Source: Bordetella bronchialis | GTDB taxonomy: Bacteria; Pseudomonadota; Gammaproteobacteria; Burkholderiales; Burkholderiaceae_B | DNA length: 64,000 nt | Direction of reading: 5' to 3' | Assembly (NCBI RefSeq): GCF_001676705.1 | Contig: NZ_CP016170.1 | Coordinates: 1,426,001 to 1,490,000, forward strand | Notes under the pieces: model-generated | The model's database searches: none | What the model saw: only the letters and a program-made list of their open reading frames with translations | Told to the model about the DNA's origin: nothing | Part shown: in pieces, positions 35,052-43,843 of the stretch | How positions within the stretch are numbered: position 1 is the stretch's first letter | Layout: each line of letters opens with the position of its first letter | Position numbers and translations under genes: made by a program

Positions 35052-35507
35052 CTAGATGTCCTCGTTGTTGATCGCATAGCGCACGAAGCCGCTGTGCGCG
35101 GTGTACTTGTCGTACAGCCCCCGGGCCCGGTAGTTGTTTTCGCGGGTCTGCCAGTACAGCCGCGACCAATTGTGCGCCTTCATCTGGTCGACCAGCCAGT
35201 CGATCAGCAGTTTGCCGGTGCCGCGGGCGCGCACCCCGGGATCGACGAACAGGTCCTGCAGATAGCACACCGGGGTCAGGGTCGAGGTGTTCTCGTGCAG
35301 CAGGTAGTTCGCGATGCCGATGACCTGGCCGGCGTCCTCGGCGACGATGGCGTGCACGGGCGTGCCGGGATCCAGGATGCGGGCCCAGGTATGGCGGGTC
35401 ACCGCCTCGTCCGGCTCGCGCTCGTAGAAACGGGTGTAGGCGTCCCACAGGGTGCGCCAGCGGGCTTCGTCGCGCGCTTCGATGGGACGGATCAGGGTCG
35501 GTGACAT
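35052..35507 (-). CDS. GNAT-family N-acetyltransferase
   Basis: 151 residues. Motif A is LFVDPGVRARGTGKLLIDWL near 88, followed by SRLYWQTRENNYRARGLYDKY, both characteristic of GNAT enzymes. Acceptor unknown; the gene precedes, and is nearly fused to, the DadA-like oxidoreductase, so it may act on an amino acid-like compound. Confidence 0.86.
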   Translation of the reverse strand: MSPTLIRPIEARDEARWRTLWDAYTRFYEREPDEAVTRHTWARILDPGTPVHAIVAEDAGQVIGIANYLLHENTSTLTPVCYLQDLFVDPGVRARGTGKLLIDWLVDQMKAHNWSRLYWQTRENNYRARGLYDKYTAHSGFVRYAINNEDI

Positions 35508-35571
35508 GGGCGGTGCCGTTCGAGTGCCGTTGAGCTGCGTTGCGATGGCGCGCTCGGCCGTCGCGGCGGCG

Positions 35572-36195
35572 CTAGCGCGGGAACAGCTGATCGTACACGT
35601 CGCCGGCCAGGGCCTGCAATTCGGCGGCCGGCAGGTCGCCGTTCAAGGCGTAGCCGTAGCCGTTCTCCACCCAATAGAAAGCCGTGCCGCTGCCCGACCG
35701 CACGGAACGGAAGGCGGTTTCCCGTGGGGCCACGTCGGCGGCGAACACCGCGACGTACAGCGTGACGCGGCGGCCGCGGCCGTCCTCGTACATGAATTGG
35801 GCGCGCGCCAGCGCATTGCCCGCCGCGCCGCCGGCTGTCTTCGTGGCCGACGCCGGATTGGCGTTGGCGCCGGCCTGGGCGGCCGCTTCGCCGGGCAGCA
35901 GCCTGCCGCCCAACAGCCGGAAGCCGCGGTCCTGCAGGGACGGCGCCGCCAGGGGACGGCCCAGGCGGCGGCTCAGCCACTGCACCAGATGCGCCTCTTC
36001 CTGCGCGCCGACCTCCACGGGATGGCGCACTTCCGGCGCGAACACGGCATAGGCGGCCGTGGCGTCGCGCACGAATTGCGGGGGCGCGCTGGCGAGCGCA
36101 CCCGTGGCCAGCGCCGGCACGCGCGACGCGTCCAGCTGGCCGTCGACGAAAGCGTGCAGATCGTCATCCGAGACAGGGGCGTCGGTTTCCATCAT
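35572..36195 (-). CDS. Anti-sigma factor-like protein without membrane helix
   Basis: 207 residues. The N-terminal DDDLHAFVDGQLDASR and the C-terminal part (YAVFAPEVRHPVEV, AHLVQWLSRRLGRP, ARAQFMYEDGRGRRVTLY) match the membrane-bound anti-sigma regulators paired with betaproteobacterial ECF factors. The 60-70 residues normally between them, with the rest of the sigma-binding domain and the transmembrane helix, are missing: DASRVPALATGALASAPPQ runs straight through in frame. No hydrophobic segment remains. It overlaps the sigma gene by four bases. Confidence 0.75.
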   Translation of the reverse strand: MMETDAPVSDDDLHAFVDGQLDASRVPALATGALASAPPQFVRDATAAYAVFAPEVRHPVEVGAQEEAHLVQWLSRRLGRPLAAPSLQDRGFRLLGGRLLPGEAAAQAGANANPASATKTAGGAAGNALARAQFMYEDGRGRRVTLYVAVFAADVAPRETAFRSVRSGSGTAFYWVENGYGYALNGDLPAAELQALAGDVYDQLFPR

Positions 36196-36716
36196 CGCTT
36201 CACCAGATGCAGGGGAGTGGGCGCGGCCGCCCCGTCGGGCCCGGCCATGGCCGCCCGCACCGCTTCGCGCGCGCGATGCAGCCGCGACATGACCGTGCCG
36301 ATGGGAATCTGCAGGATTTCCGCGGCCTCCGCATATGTGTATTCCTCCACGGTCACCAGCAGCAGCACGGTACGCAGCGTGGGGCTCAGGCGCGCCAGCG
36401 CGCGCTGCAGGTCCAGCATGTCGGGCGCCAGGGCCAGGGGCTCGTGCGCCACGTCGGTATGTTCGTCCCAGATGTCGTGATTGTCGTCATGGCGCCAATC
36501 GCGGACCCGGTTCAGGTACAGGTTATGCATCAGGGTCATCAGCCACGCGCGCAGCGCGGTGCCGGGCTTCCACAGCGACCATTTGGCGCAGGCCCGCTCC
36601 AGCGTGTCCTGTACCAGGTCGTCCGCGCCGGCCGCGTCGCCCGCCAGCAGGCGGGCGTAGCGGCGCAGCGAGGGGATATGGGCGAGGATCTGCTCCACGC
36701 CCGCCGCCGATGCCAT
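36192..36716 (-). CDS. ECF RNA polymerase sigma factor
   Basis: 174 residues from the ATG at 36716; the longer open frame upstream is an arginine-rich artefact. Region 2 is seen in LRRYARLLAGDAAGADDLVQDTLERACAKW-like sequence (about 14-43; short motifs LLAGDAAGADDLVQ and ACAKWSLW), region 4 in EEYTYAEAAEILQIPIGTVMSRLHRAR (split as EEYTYAEAAEILQ and GTVMSRLHRAR). It should direct transcription of an envelope or oxidative stress regulon. Encoded between the YTFDKD-motif protein and its anti-sigma partner, so probably an autoregulated operon. Confidence 0.9.
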   Translation of the reverse strand: MASAAGVEQILAHIPSLRRYARLLAGDAAGADDLVQDTLERACAKWSLWKPGTALRAWLMTLMHNLYLNRVRDWRHDDNHDIWDEHTDVAHEPLALAPDMLDLQRALARLSPTLRTVLLLVTVEEYTYAEAAEILQIPIGTVMSRLHRAREAVRAAMAGPDGAAAPTPLHLVKR

Positions 36717-36721
36717 GAAGC

Positions 36722-37099
36722 TCAGGGCTTGGCCGCGTGCCAGACGCCGCCGACGCCGTCGCCGGTCTTGTCGCCGGGCGCCTGGTCCTTCACCCAGTAA
36801 TACAGCGGCTGGCCCTTGTAGGCCCATTGTTTGGATCCGTCGTCACGCGAGATGACCGTCCACGCGCCGTCGGCCTTGGCGCCGGCGGCGGCTGCCAGGG
36901 GAGGCCAGTTGGCCGCGCACTTGTCGTTGCAGACGCTCTTGCCGGAATTGGCGGTGTCCTTGTCGAAGGTGTACAGCGTCATGCCCTTGTCGCCGACCAG
37001 CACGCCATTGCTGGCCTTGCCGGGGGCGGCCGCCATGGCGCTGCCGGCGATCAGCAGGGCGGCGACGCCCAGGGCGGAAAACGTGAAGTTGCGAACCAT
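36722..37099 (-). CDS. Secreted protein with Y-x-F-x-x-D motif (COG4315-like)
   Basis: 125 residues from an ATG behind GGAGGTCTT. A cleavable signal peptide (TFSALGVAALLIAGSAMAAA) precedes the family motif YTFDKD near residue 45 and the conserved CNDKCAANWPPL; the family is of unknown function and has been reported near oxidative-stress ECF genes. The two cysteines could form a disulfide. It is the first gene of an operon with the ECF sigma factor, starting five bases before it. Confidence 0.83.
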   Translation of the reverse strand: MVRNFTFSALGVAALLIAGSAMAAAPGKASNGVLVGDKGMTLYTFDKDTANSGKSVCNDKCAANWPPLAAAAGAKADGAWTVISRDDGSKQWAYKGQPLYYWVKDQAPGDKTGDGVGGVWHAAKP

Positions 37100-37165
37100 A
37101 AGACCTCCGTGTGGTGGGTTTGCATGGGAGTGTACACCACGGCGGCCGGATTTATTCCATCGCAT

Positions 37166-37852
37166 TCATTGCCCGGCGTGCTGGGTCAATCCGGCCACCA
37201 CGTCCACCACCTGCTCCAGCGCCACCTGGATATGCGCGCGCAAGGCCTTGACGGCGGCCGGGACGTCGCCTTTTTCCGCGTACTCGATCAATTGCAGGTG
37301 CTCCGCATGGGCCTGCTGGCGCAGCGGCAGGTTGACGACCTGGAAGCGCAGATAGCGATCGCCGCGGTCATGCAACTGCTTGAGCACGGTCATCGCCAGG
37401 TCGCGGCCGGCCGGCAGGTAGAGGGTTTCGTGCAGGCGCCAGTTGACGCGCCCCCAGTCCGCCGCGTCGGCGTGCCGGGTGGCCTCCAGCGCGGCCCGCG
37501 CGGCGTCCAGCCGCGTGCCGCCGCCGGCACGGATGGCTTCGCCGAACAGCCAGGGTTCGATCTGCAGGCGCAGTTCGAAGGTTTCGATCACGTCGGCGGC
37601 CGAAATGGCGCAGACATAGGCGCCGCGATGCGCATGCACGGAGACCAGGCCTTCGGCTTCCAGCCGTCGGATGGCCTCGCGCACGGGGATGCGGCTGACG
37701 CCCAACTCTTCCGCCAGCGCTTCCTGCCGCAACGGGGCGCCCGGCCGCAGTTGGCCGGACAGGATCTGCTGGCGCAGTGCGTCCAGCACCAGGTCGACCG
37801 TGGTGCGCCGCACGAGTTTGTTATCCCCCGCGGGGAAGGGCGGTTGGTTCAT
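37166..37852 (-). CDS. GntR-family (FadR/FCD) transcriptional regulator
   Basis: 228 residues. The winged helix is at about 10-75 (LRQQILSGQLRPGAPLRQEALAEELGVS) and the FCD effector domain with metal-type residues follows (LRLQIEPWLFGEAI, LHETLYLPAGRDLAM, HAEHLQLIEYAEKGD). It is divergent from the ABC transporter operon and separated from it by a candidate operator, so local control is expected. Confidence 0.91.
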   Translation of the reverse strand: MNQPPFPAGDNKLVRRTTVDLVLDALRQQILSGQLRPGAPLRQEALAEELGVSRIPVREAIRRLEAEGLVSVHAHRGAYVCAISAADVIETFELRLQIEPWLFGEAIRAGGGTRLDAARAALEATRHADAADWGRVNWRLHETLYLPAGRDLAMTVLKQLHDRGDRYLRFQVVNLPLRQQAHAEHLQLIEYAEKGDVPAAVKALRAHIQVALEQVVDVVAGLTQHAGQ

Positions 37853-37932
37853 GGAGTCTCACGTAAACCCTAGGCCCCGTCTTATTGACCCGGGGGTGAG
37901 CCGCAGTTTAGCATGGGTGCCGTATCCAGGAT

Positions 37933-37944
37933 ATTGGATCCAAT
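37933..37944. promoter_or_regulatory. 12-base palindrome, probable GntR operator
   Basis: ATTGGATCCAAT is a perfect palindrome in an AT-rich patch between the GntR gene and the ABC operon. FadR-type regulators bind short palindromes of this kind. It lies 81 bases before the GntR start and 73 bases before the transporter start, in the middle of the gap. Confidence 0.5.
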
Positions 37945-38017
37945 CTAGTATCGCGATGTCTGGGTCGGACCCGCGTGGCGCGCGTACCGCGTCTTCGAGC
38001 CCTTAGAGAGAGCCCAC

Positions 38018-39229
38018 ATGAACCGCCGTCATTTCGTCGCCGCCGCGCTGGTCGCCGCCGCGGCCAGCAGTTCCAGCCTGCCCGCGCTGGCGCAGTCCTC
38101 CGACTTCGTGGTGGGCGCGCTCAGCCCGCTTACCGGTTCCGGCGCGCCCTACGGGCCGGGCATGGTCAAGGCCATCCAGCTCGCGGCCAAGGAAATCAAC
38201 GCGGCGGGCGGGGCGCAGGGCGCGCAATTCCGCGTCGTGGTCGAAGACACGCAAACCGCGCCGCAGGCAGCGGTCACCGGCGCCAAGAAGATGATCGAAG
38301 TGGACAAGGTGCGCGCCATACTCGGCTGCTGGAGTTCGGGCGAATCGCTGGCCGTTATTCCGCTGACGAACGAGGCCGATATTCCGCTGATGCACGGTTC
38401 GGGCGCGCCCGCCCTGAGCGCCGATGCCAATCCCAAGCGCCTGGGCTTCCGCTTCCAGGCCACCAACGGCCGCTTCGGCCAGGCCTTCGCCAAGATCGCG
38501 GAGCGCCAGGGCTACAAACAGCCGGCCACCATGGCCTTCAACAACGCCTCCGGCATTGGCAATACCGAAGGTTTCGCGCAAGCCTGGAAGGCGGCCGGCG
38601 GCAAGGTCGTGGCCAGCGTGGTGTACGAGCCCAACCGGCCGTCCTACCGTTCCGAACTGCAATCCGTGCTGCGGGCCAAGCCGGATGTCATCGTCACCGG
38701 TTCCTACCTGGCCGACACCACCATCCTGCTGCGCGAGTGGTACCAGACCGGCATCGACACGCACTGGATCATTCCCGGCTGGGCGGCCAACGCGGATCTC
38801 ATCAAGGCCCTCGGCCCCAAGGTGACCGAAGGCATTATTTCGGTGGAATCGGTCAGCAACGAAAACGCGCCCAACTATGCCCACGTGCGCGACGCGCTGG
38901 GCAAGGAGGGCGTGGACGTCGCCGGCAACGTCTACGCGCCCATGGCCTATGACCAGGCCATCATCCTGGCGCTGGCGGTGCAGGCGCTGGGCCCCAAGGC
39001 CAGCGGTCCGGAACTGGCGAAGAAGGTGCATGAAATGGGCACGCCCGGCGGCCAGACCGTGACCAGCTTCGCGGAAGGCAAGAAACTGCTGGAAGCCGGC
39101 AAGCGCATCACGTATGTCGGTGCCTCCAGCGCGCTGAACTTCGACCAGTACAACGACGTGACGCCGGATTTCGCGGCCTCCTTCGTGGAAAACGGCAAGC
39201 TCGTGCGCAAGTACGTGGTCAAGCTGTAG
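38018..39229 (+). CDS. Branched-chain-type ABC transporter substrate-binding protein
   Basis: 403 residues. The signal peptide carries NRRHFV, a weak twin-arginine-like pattern, before AAALVAAAASSSSLPALAQ. The LivK-like Peripla_BP_6 fold is clear: VVGALSPLTGSGAPYGPGM, AAKEINAAGGAQGAQFRVVVEDTQTAP (two short motifs AAKEINAAGG and FRVVVEDTQ), VRAILGCWSSGES. Probably binds an amino acid, imino acid or small peptide. First gene of an operon of eight. Confidence 0.9.
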   Translation: MNRRHFVAAALVAAAASSSSLPALAQSSDFVVGALSPLTGSGAPYGPGMVKAIQLAAKEINAAGGAQGAQFRVVVEDTQTAPQAAVTGAKKMIEVDKVRAILGCWSSGESLAVIPLTNEADIPLMHGSGAPALSADANPKRLGFRFQATNGRFGQAFAKIAERQGYKQPATMAFNNASGIGNTEGFAQAWKAAGGKVVASVVYEPNRPSYRSELQSVLRAKPDVIVTGSYLADTTILLREWYQTGIDTHWIIPGWAANADLIKALGPKVTEGIISVESVSNENAPNYAHVRDALGKEGVDVAGNVYAPMAYDQAIILALAVQALGPKASGPELAKKVHEMGTPGGQTVTSFAEGKKLLEAGKRITYVGASSALNFDQYNDVTPDFAASFVENGKLVRKYVVKL

Positions 39230-39238
39230 GGCCGCCGC

Positions 39239-40111
39239 GTGTCCTACGCCGATTACGTCAATCTGGTCATCAACGGGCTGGTGGAAGGGCTGATCATCGC
39301 CTTGCCGGCCCTGGCGCTGACCCTGGTCTACGGGCTGGCCCGCTTTCCCAATGCCGCCACCGGCGATATCGTCGCCGTGGGCGGCTACGCGGGGCTGGCG
39401 GCGCATCACCTGTCGGGATCGCTCGTCGTCGCCGGCCTGGCCGGCGCGGCCGGCGGCGCCGTCGCATCGGTGCTGGCCTTTCTGCTGGCTTTCCGGCCGG
39501 TCATCCGCCGCTCGGTCATTACGCTGCTGCTGACTTCCATCGGCGTGGGCTTCGTCATCCGCGCCGCGCTGGGCGTCCTGTTCGGCCACGACCCGCGCGC
39601 CTTCGACATGCCGCTGGAGCGCGCCTGGCGCTTCGGCGATATCTCCATCGCACCGGCGGACCTCAGTTTGGCCGCGCTGACGCTGGCGACGCTGGCGCTG
39701 GTATTCGTCATCCTCTATGCCACGCCGCTGGGCCGGTCCCTGCGCGCCATCGCCGACGATCCGGACCTGGCCCGCGTCAGCGGCATCCGCCGCGAACGAT
39801 GCATGCTGGCCATGTGGACCATCGCCGGCGTGGTGTGCGGCATCGCCGGCACCGTGACCGGCATGCGCACGGTGGTCTATCCGGACGCGGGCTGGAACCT
39901 GCTGCTGCCCGCGTTCGCCGCCGCGGTGGTGGGCGGCCTGGGCAATCCCGTGGGCGCCGTCATGGGAGCCCTGTTGCTGGGCGTGCTGCAGGAACTGTCC
40001 ACGCCGGTGGTGGGCTTCGTCTACAAGATCGCGCTGGGCTACGTCTTCATGATGATCGTGCTGCTGCTGCGCCCGCAAGGGCTGTTCAACCGGCCGGTGG
40101 GGGTGCGCTGA
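39239..40111 (+). CDS. livH: Branched-chain-type ABC permease, LivH-like
   Basis: 290 residues from a GTG. About eight membrane helices; VNGLVEGLIIALPALALTLVYGL-type start (short motif ALPALALTLVYGLARF), RSVITLLLTSIGVGFVIRA and GGLGNPVGAVMGALLLG near 240 are typical LivH motifs. It forms the heterodimeric membrane channel with the LivM-like protein. Its TGA overlaps the next ATG by one base. Liv naming is by family; the solute is not known. Confidence 0.9.
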   Translation: MSYADYVNLVINGLVEGLIIALPALALTLVYGLARFPNAATGDIVAVGGYAGLAAHHLSGSLVVAGLAGAAGGAVASVLAFLLAFRPVIRRSVITLLLTSIGVGFVIRAALGVLFGHDPRAFDMPLERAWRFGDISIAPADLSLAALTLATLALVFVILYATPLGRSLRAIADDPDLARVSGIRRERCMLAMWTIAGVVCGIAGTVTGMRTVVYPDAGWNLLLPAFAAAVVGGLGNPVGAVMGALLLGVLQELSTPVVGFVYKIALGYVFMMIVLLLRPQGLFNRPVGVR

Positions 40112-41001
40112 TGCTGACTTACCTGTTGTCCATCCTGGTGATCATGGGCATCTATATGCTGCTCGCCCTGGCGCTGGACCTGCAATACGGCTTTACCGGA
40201 CTGATCAACTTCGGCCTGGCGGGCTTCTTCGGTATCGGCGCCTACGCGTCTGCGCTGCTGACCCTGAAGGCGGGCTGGTCGCCGCTGCTGTCCTTCCCGG
40301 CCGCGATGCTGGCCGCGGCGCTGCTGGCGTGGCCGCTGGGCCGGGTGGCGCTGCGCCTGCGCGACGACTATCTGGCCATCGTTACGCTGGGATTCTCCGA
40401 GATCGTGCGCCTGGTGCTCGTGCAGGAGCAGTGGCTGACCAATGGCGTGCAAGGCATACCGGGCGTGCCGCGGCTGGGCGCCGGCTGGGGCGGCGCGCGC
40501 TTCAGCGACACCCTGCTGCTGGTGTTGCTGGCCCTGTCCATCGCGCTGGCCGTGGCCTTGCTGCGGCGGATCACGCACAGTCCCTATGGCCGCACCATCC
40601 AGGCGGTACGCGACGACGAAACCGCGGTGCGCGTGCTGGGCAAGGAGCCGGCGCGCTTCAAGACGCAGGTGCTGATGGTGGGCGCCGCGCTGGCCGGCCT
40701 GGCCGGCGCCTATTTCGCGCACTACATGACCTATATCGTGCCCGACCAGTTCGTGCCGCTGATCACCTTCTACGTGTGGATGGCCATCATCATGGGCGGC
40801 GTGGCGCGGCTCTCGGGCAGCGTCGCGGGCGCGGTGCTGCTGGTGCTGTTCCTGGAAGGCGTGCGCTTTACGCGCGGCATCATCCCCGGCGTCTCGGATG
40901 CCGACATGGGCAGCGTGCAGCTGGGGGTGGTCGGGCTGATCCTAATTCTTTTCATGCGCTGGCGCCCGCAGGGCCTGTTCGGCGCCAGGGGCGCGCGATG
41001 A
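40111..41001 (+). CDS. livM: Branched-chain-type ABC permease, LivM-like
   Basis: 296 residues from the ATG at 40111. The LivM hallmark GYTGLINFGLAGFFGIGAYA-like sequence (here GFTGLINFGLAGFFGIGAY) is near residue 27, GYTFAI-type later motifs include GVPRLG and TIQAVRDDETAVRVLGKEPARFK near 165. Its TGA overlaps the ATG of the ATPase. It is the second transmembrane component. Confidence 0.9.
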   Translation: MLTYLLSILVIMGIYMLLALALDLQYGFTGLINFGLAGFFGIGAYASALLTLKAGWSPLLSFPAAMLAAALLAWPLGRVALRLRDDYLAIVTLGFSEIVRLVLVQEQWLTNGVQGIPGVPRLGAGWGGARFSDTLLLVLLALSIALAVALLRRITHSPYGRTIQAVRDDETAVRVLGKEPARFKTQVLMVGAALAGLAGAYFAHYMTYIVPDQFVPLITFYVWMAIIMGGVARLSGSVAGAVLLVLFLEGVRFTRGIIPGVSDADMGSVQLGVVGLILILFMRWRPQGLFGARGAR

Positions 41002-41783
41002 CTACCCTGGCGACCAGCGGTGTCTCCCTATCCTATGGCGACTTCCAGGTGCTGGATGGCGTGACGCTGTCCATGAGCCTGGACGGCCTGCACGGCATGA
41101 TCGGTCCCAACGGCGCGGGCAAAAGCACGTTCTTCGCCGTGCTGAGCGGTTTCCTGCGTCCCTCGGCGGGCGAGGTCGCCTTCGGCGGCGCCGTCCTGGG
41201 CGGCGCCGGCCCCGCGGCGCGTGCCCGCATGGGCCTGGGCCGCACCTTCCAGATCCCGCGCGAATTCATGCACCTGACGGTGCGGCAGAACCTGATGGTG
41301 GGGCCGCGCGACCAACCCGGCGAGTCCCTGCTGCCGCTGTTCCTTGCGCCGGGCCGGGTAAGGCGGGCCGAAGCGGAGATCGCCGACCGCGCGCAGCACA
41401 TGCTGGATTTCCTCAAGCTCAATGCGGTGGCCGACAAGCCGGCCGGCGGCCTGTCCGGCGGACAGAAGAAACTGCTGGAGCTGGGGCGCGCCTTGATGTC
41501 GGATCCCAAATTCATCTTGCTGGACGAACCTTATGCCGGAGTGAATCCCGTGCTGATCGAAGAGATCTCGCAGCGCATCCGCGAGATCAACGCGCGCCGC
41601 GGGATCGGTTTCCTGATCATCGAGCACAACCTGATGGCCCTGAACCGCCTGGTGTCCGACCTGTACGTGCTGGACGGCGGCCGCCTGCTGGCGCACGGCG
41701 AACCCGGCCAGGTGCTGGCCGATGCCCGCGTGCGGGAAGCGTACATGGGCGCGCTGGCGCCGGTCGCCACGGAGACGCCATGA
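40998..41783 (+). CDS. livG: Branched-chain-type ABC ATPase, LivG-like
   Basis: 261 residues. Walker A GPNGAGKST (near 38), signature LSGGQKK (near 150) and Walker B FILLDEPYAG (near 172) are intact, and GLGRTFQIPREFMHLTV is typical of LivG. The ATG overlaps the end of livM and its end overlaps livF by four bases, so the permease and ATPases are translated as a coupled unit. Confidence 0.92.
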   Translation: MTTLATSGVSLSYGDFQVLDGVTLSMSLDGLHGMIGPNGAGKSTFFAVLSGFLRPSAGEVAFGGAVLGGAGPAARARMGLGRTFQIPREFMHLTVRQNLMVGPRDQPGESLLPLFLAPGRVRRAEAEIADRAQHMLDFLKLNAVADKPAGGLSGGQKKLLELGRALMSDPKFILLDEPYAGVNPVLIEEISQRIREINARRGIGFLIIEHNLMALNRLVSDLYVLDGGRLLAHGEPGQVLADARVREAYMGALAPVATETP

Positions 41784-42571
41784 GCACCCCGACGAGCACC
41801 CTGGCGCCCACGGCGGTCCGTCATGGCGCGCCGCCGTCCACCGCCGCGGACGGCGCCGGCGTCCAGCCCGTACTGCGCCTGTCCGCGCTGCGCGGCGGCT
41901 ATGGGGATGCCGATATCCTGAAAGGCATCTCGCTGCACGTCCTGCCGGGCGAGATCGTCACCATCGCCGGCACCAATGGCGCCGGCAAGTCGACCATCAT
42001 CAAGGCGGTGATGGGCCTGCTGCCGCGCACCGGCGGCCAGGTCCTGCTGCGCGACCGCGATATCGCGGCCCTGAGCGTCGAATCGCGCCTGGACCGCGGC
42101 ATCGGCTACGTGCCCCAGGTGGCCAACGTGTTCGCCTCCTTGACGGTGCATGAGAACCTGCTGGTGGTGCAGGGCGTCAAGCGTCCGCGCGCGCGGGCCG
42201 ATGCCATGTACCAGATGTTCCCCGCGCTGGTGCGCCATCGCCGCCGTCCCGCGGGCACGCTGTCGGGCGGCGAGCGCCAGCAACTGGCCTTCGCCCGTGC
42301 GCTGATGCGCGAACCGGATATGCTGCTGCTCGACGAGCCGACGGCGGCGCTATCGCCCGCGCGCGTGGATGAGATCTTTGCCTATGTGCGCGGCCTTCCG
42401 GCCGCCGGCACCACGGTGTTGATGGTGGAACAGCGCGCCCGCCAGTCGCTCGCGGTCAGCCAGCGCGGCTACATCATCGACCAAGGCGTGGTCGCCATGG
42501 AAGGGGACGCGCGCGATCTCCTGAACGACAGCCGCGCGGCCGATCTTTTCCTGGGTAAACACGATGCATAG
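41780..42571 (+). CDS. livF: Branched-chain-type ABC ATPase, LivF-like
   Basis: 263 residues. The first 35 residues are a Ser/Thr/Ala-rich extension before the ATPase core. Walker A GTNGAGKST, signature LSGGERQQ, and Walker B LLLDEPTAALSP are complete, and GYVPQVANVFASLTVHENL is a LivF-type segment. The starting overlap with livG (ATGA) implies coupling. It energises import with LivG. Confidence 0.92.
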   Translation: MSTPTSTLAPTAVRHGAPPSTAADGAGVQPVLRLSALRGGYGDADILKGISLHVLPGEIVTIAGTNGAGKSTIIKAVMGLLPRTGGQVLLRDRDIAALSVESRLDRGIGYVPQVANVFASLTVHENLLVVQGVKRPRARADAMYQMFPALVRHRRRPAGTLSGGERQQLAFARALMREPDMLLLDEPTAALSPARVDEIFAYVRGLPAAGTTVLMVEQRARQSLAVSQRGYIIDQGVVAMEGDARDLLNDSRAADLFLGKHDA

Positions 42572-42583
42572 AGCGGACAGAGC

Positions 42584-43843
42584 ATGACGGAACTTGTCGT
42601 GGTGGGGGCGGGCGTGATCGGCCTGGCCTGCGCACGCCGCGCGCAGCAACTCGGCTGGCGCGTGACATTGCTGGATCGGGATTTCGAAGGCGACCGCGCG
42701 TCGCATGGCAACGCGGGCGGCATCGCCGTCAGCGAATCGACCCCCATCGCGGTGTCCGGCTTCAGCCTGAAGGCGCTGCGCTGGCTGATGGACCCACTGG
42801 GGCCGCTGGCCATCCGCCCCCGCCATGCGCCGCGCCTGCTGCCCTGGCTGCGGGTATTCAATCAGGTGGGGCGGCCCGAACACTTCCGCCGTATTTCGCG
42901 CGCGCTGGCCGCGCTGAACGAACGCGCCCTGGCCGACCTGTCGCCGGTGCTGGACGACCTGGGCATGGCGGGCCAGCTGCACCGCCGCGGCGCGCTGACC
43001 GTCTATGAGACCGACGCCGCCTATGCCGCGGACGCTGGCGAATGGGCATGGAAGCGCGAGCTGGGCGTGCGCTGGCGTCCCGTCGCGCGAGATGAACTGC
43101 GCGCACTGGAGCCCGCGCTGGCGCCGGTATTCCGCCATGCCGTCATGCTGGAGGACTGGGCGCATGTCGACGACCCGCTGAATATCGTGCGCGCGTTGCG
43201 CGAACGCATCCGCCAGGATGGCGGCCGGCTGGTGACTGCCGATGTCGCCACGCTGGCGCTGGACGATGCCCTGCGCCCCGCGGCCGTGGATCGCGATGGG
43301 CGCCGGCACGCGGGCGACCGCCTGCTGGTCGCCGCCGGGGCGTGGTCCGGCGCGCTGGCCCGCTCGGCGGGCGACCGGGTCCTGCTGGAAAGCGAGCGCG
43401 GCTACAACACCACGCTGCCGGGCGCGACCGGCATGCTGGATCGCGAGGTCATCTTCGCCGAGCGCAAGTTCGTCGCGACGCCGCTGGCGGTCGGGCTGCG
43501 CATCGGCGGCGCCGCCGAGTTCGCCGGCCTGGACGCGCCACCCAACTACCGCCGCAGCGACGCGCTGCTGGCCCTGGCGCGGCGCTATCTGCCCGGCATG
43601 GACGAGCGGAATGCGCGGCGCTGGATGGGCAACCGGCCCGCGACGCCGGACTCGCTGCCGGTCATCGGCCCATCGCCCGCCACGGACCGCCTGCTCTATG
43701 CCTTCGGCCATGGCCATCTGGGCTTGACGCAGGCCGCCACCACGGGGGCCATCGTCGGCAGCCTGCTGGCGGGAAGCCAGCCCGGCCTGGACCTGCGGCC
43801 TTATTCGATTTCCCGTTTCAACAAGGCGAACCCGCTATGCTGA
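42584..43843 (+). CDS. DadA-like FAD oxidoreductase (D-amino/imino acid oxidase family)
   Basis: 419 residues. FAD motif VVVGAGVIGLACARRAQQLGW near residue 5, SHGNAGGIAVSESTP near 40, and the C-terminal AFGHGHLGLTQAATTG near 365 give the DAO/DadA fold. It shares this C-terminal GHGHLGLT block with the 33.8 kb enzyme but is a separate paralogue. Its genomic place with an ABC importer and a DapA-family lyase suggests oxidation of an imported cyclic amino acid, such as a hydroxyproline isomer, to an imine; this is inference. It overlaps the amidohydrolase gene by seven bases. Confidence 0.86.
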   Translation: MTELVVVGAGVIGLACARRAQQLGWRVTLLDRDFEGDRASHGNAGGIAVSESTPIAVSGFSLKALRWLMDPLGPLAIRPRHAPRLLPWLRVFNQVGRPEHFRRISRALAALNERALADLSPVLDDLGMAGQLHRRGALTVYETDAAYAADAGEWAWKRELGVRWRPVARDELRALEPALAPVFRHAVMLEDWAHVDDPLNIVRALRERIRQDGGRLVTADVATLALDDALRPAAVDRDGRRHAGDRLLVAAGAWSGALARSAGDRVLLESERGYNTTLPGATGMLDREVIFAERKFVATPLAVGLRIGGAAEFAGLDAPPNYRRSDALLALARRYLPGMDERNARRWMGNRPATPDSLPVIGPSPATDRLLYAFGHGHLGLTQAATTGAIVGSLLAGSQPGLDLRPYSISRFNKANPLC

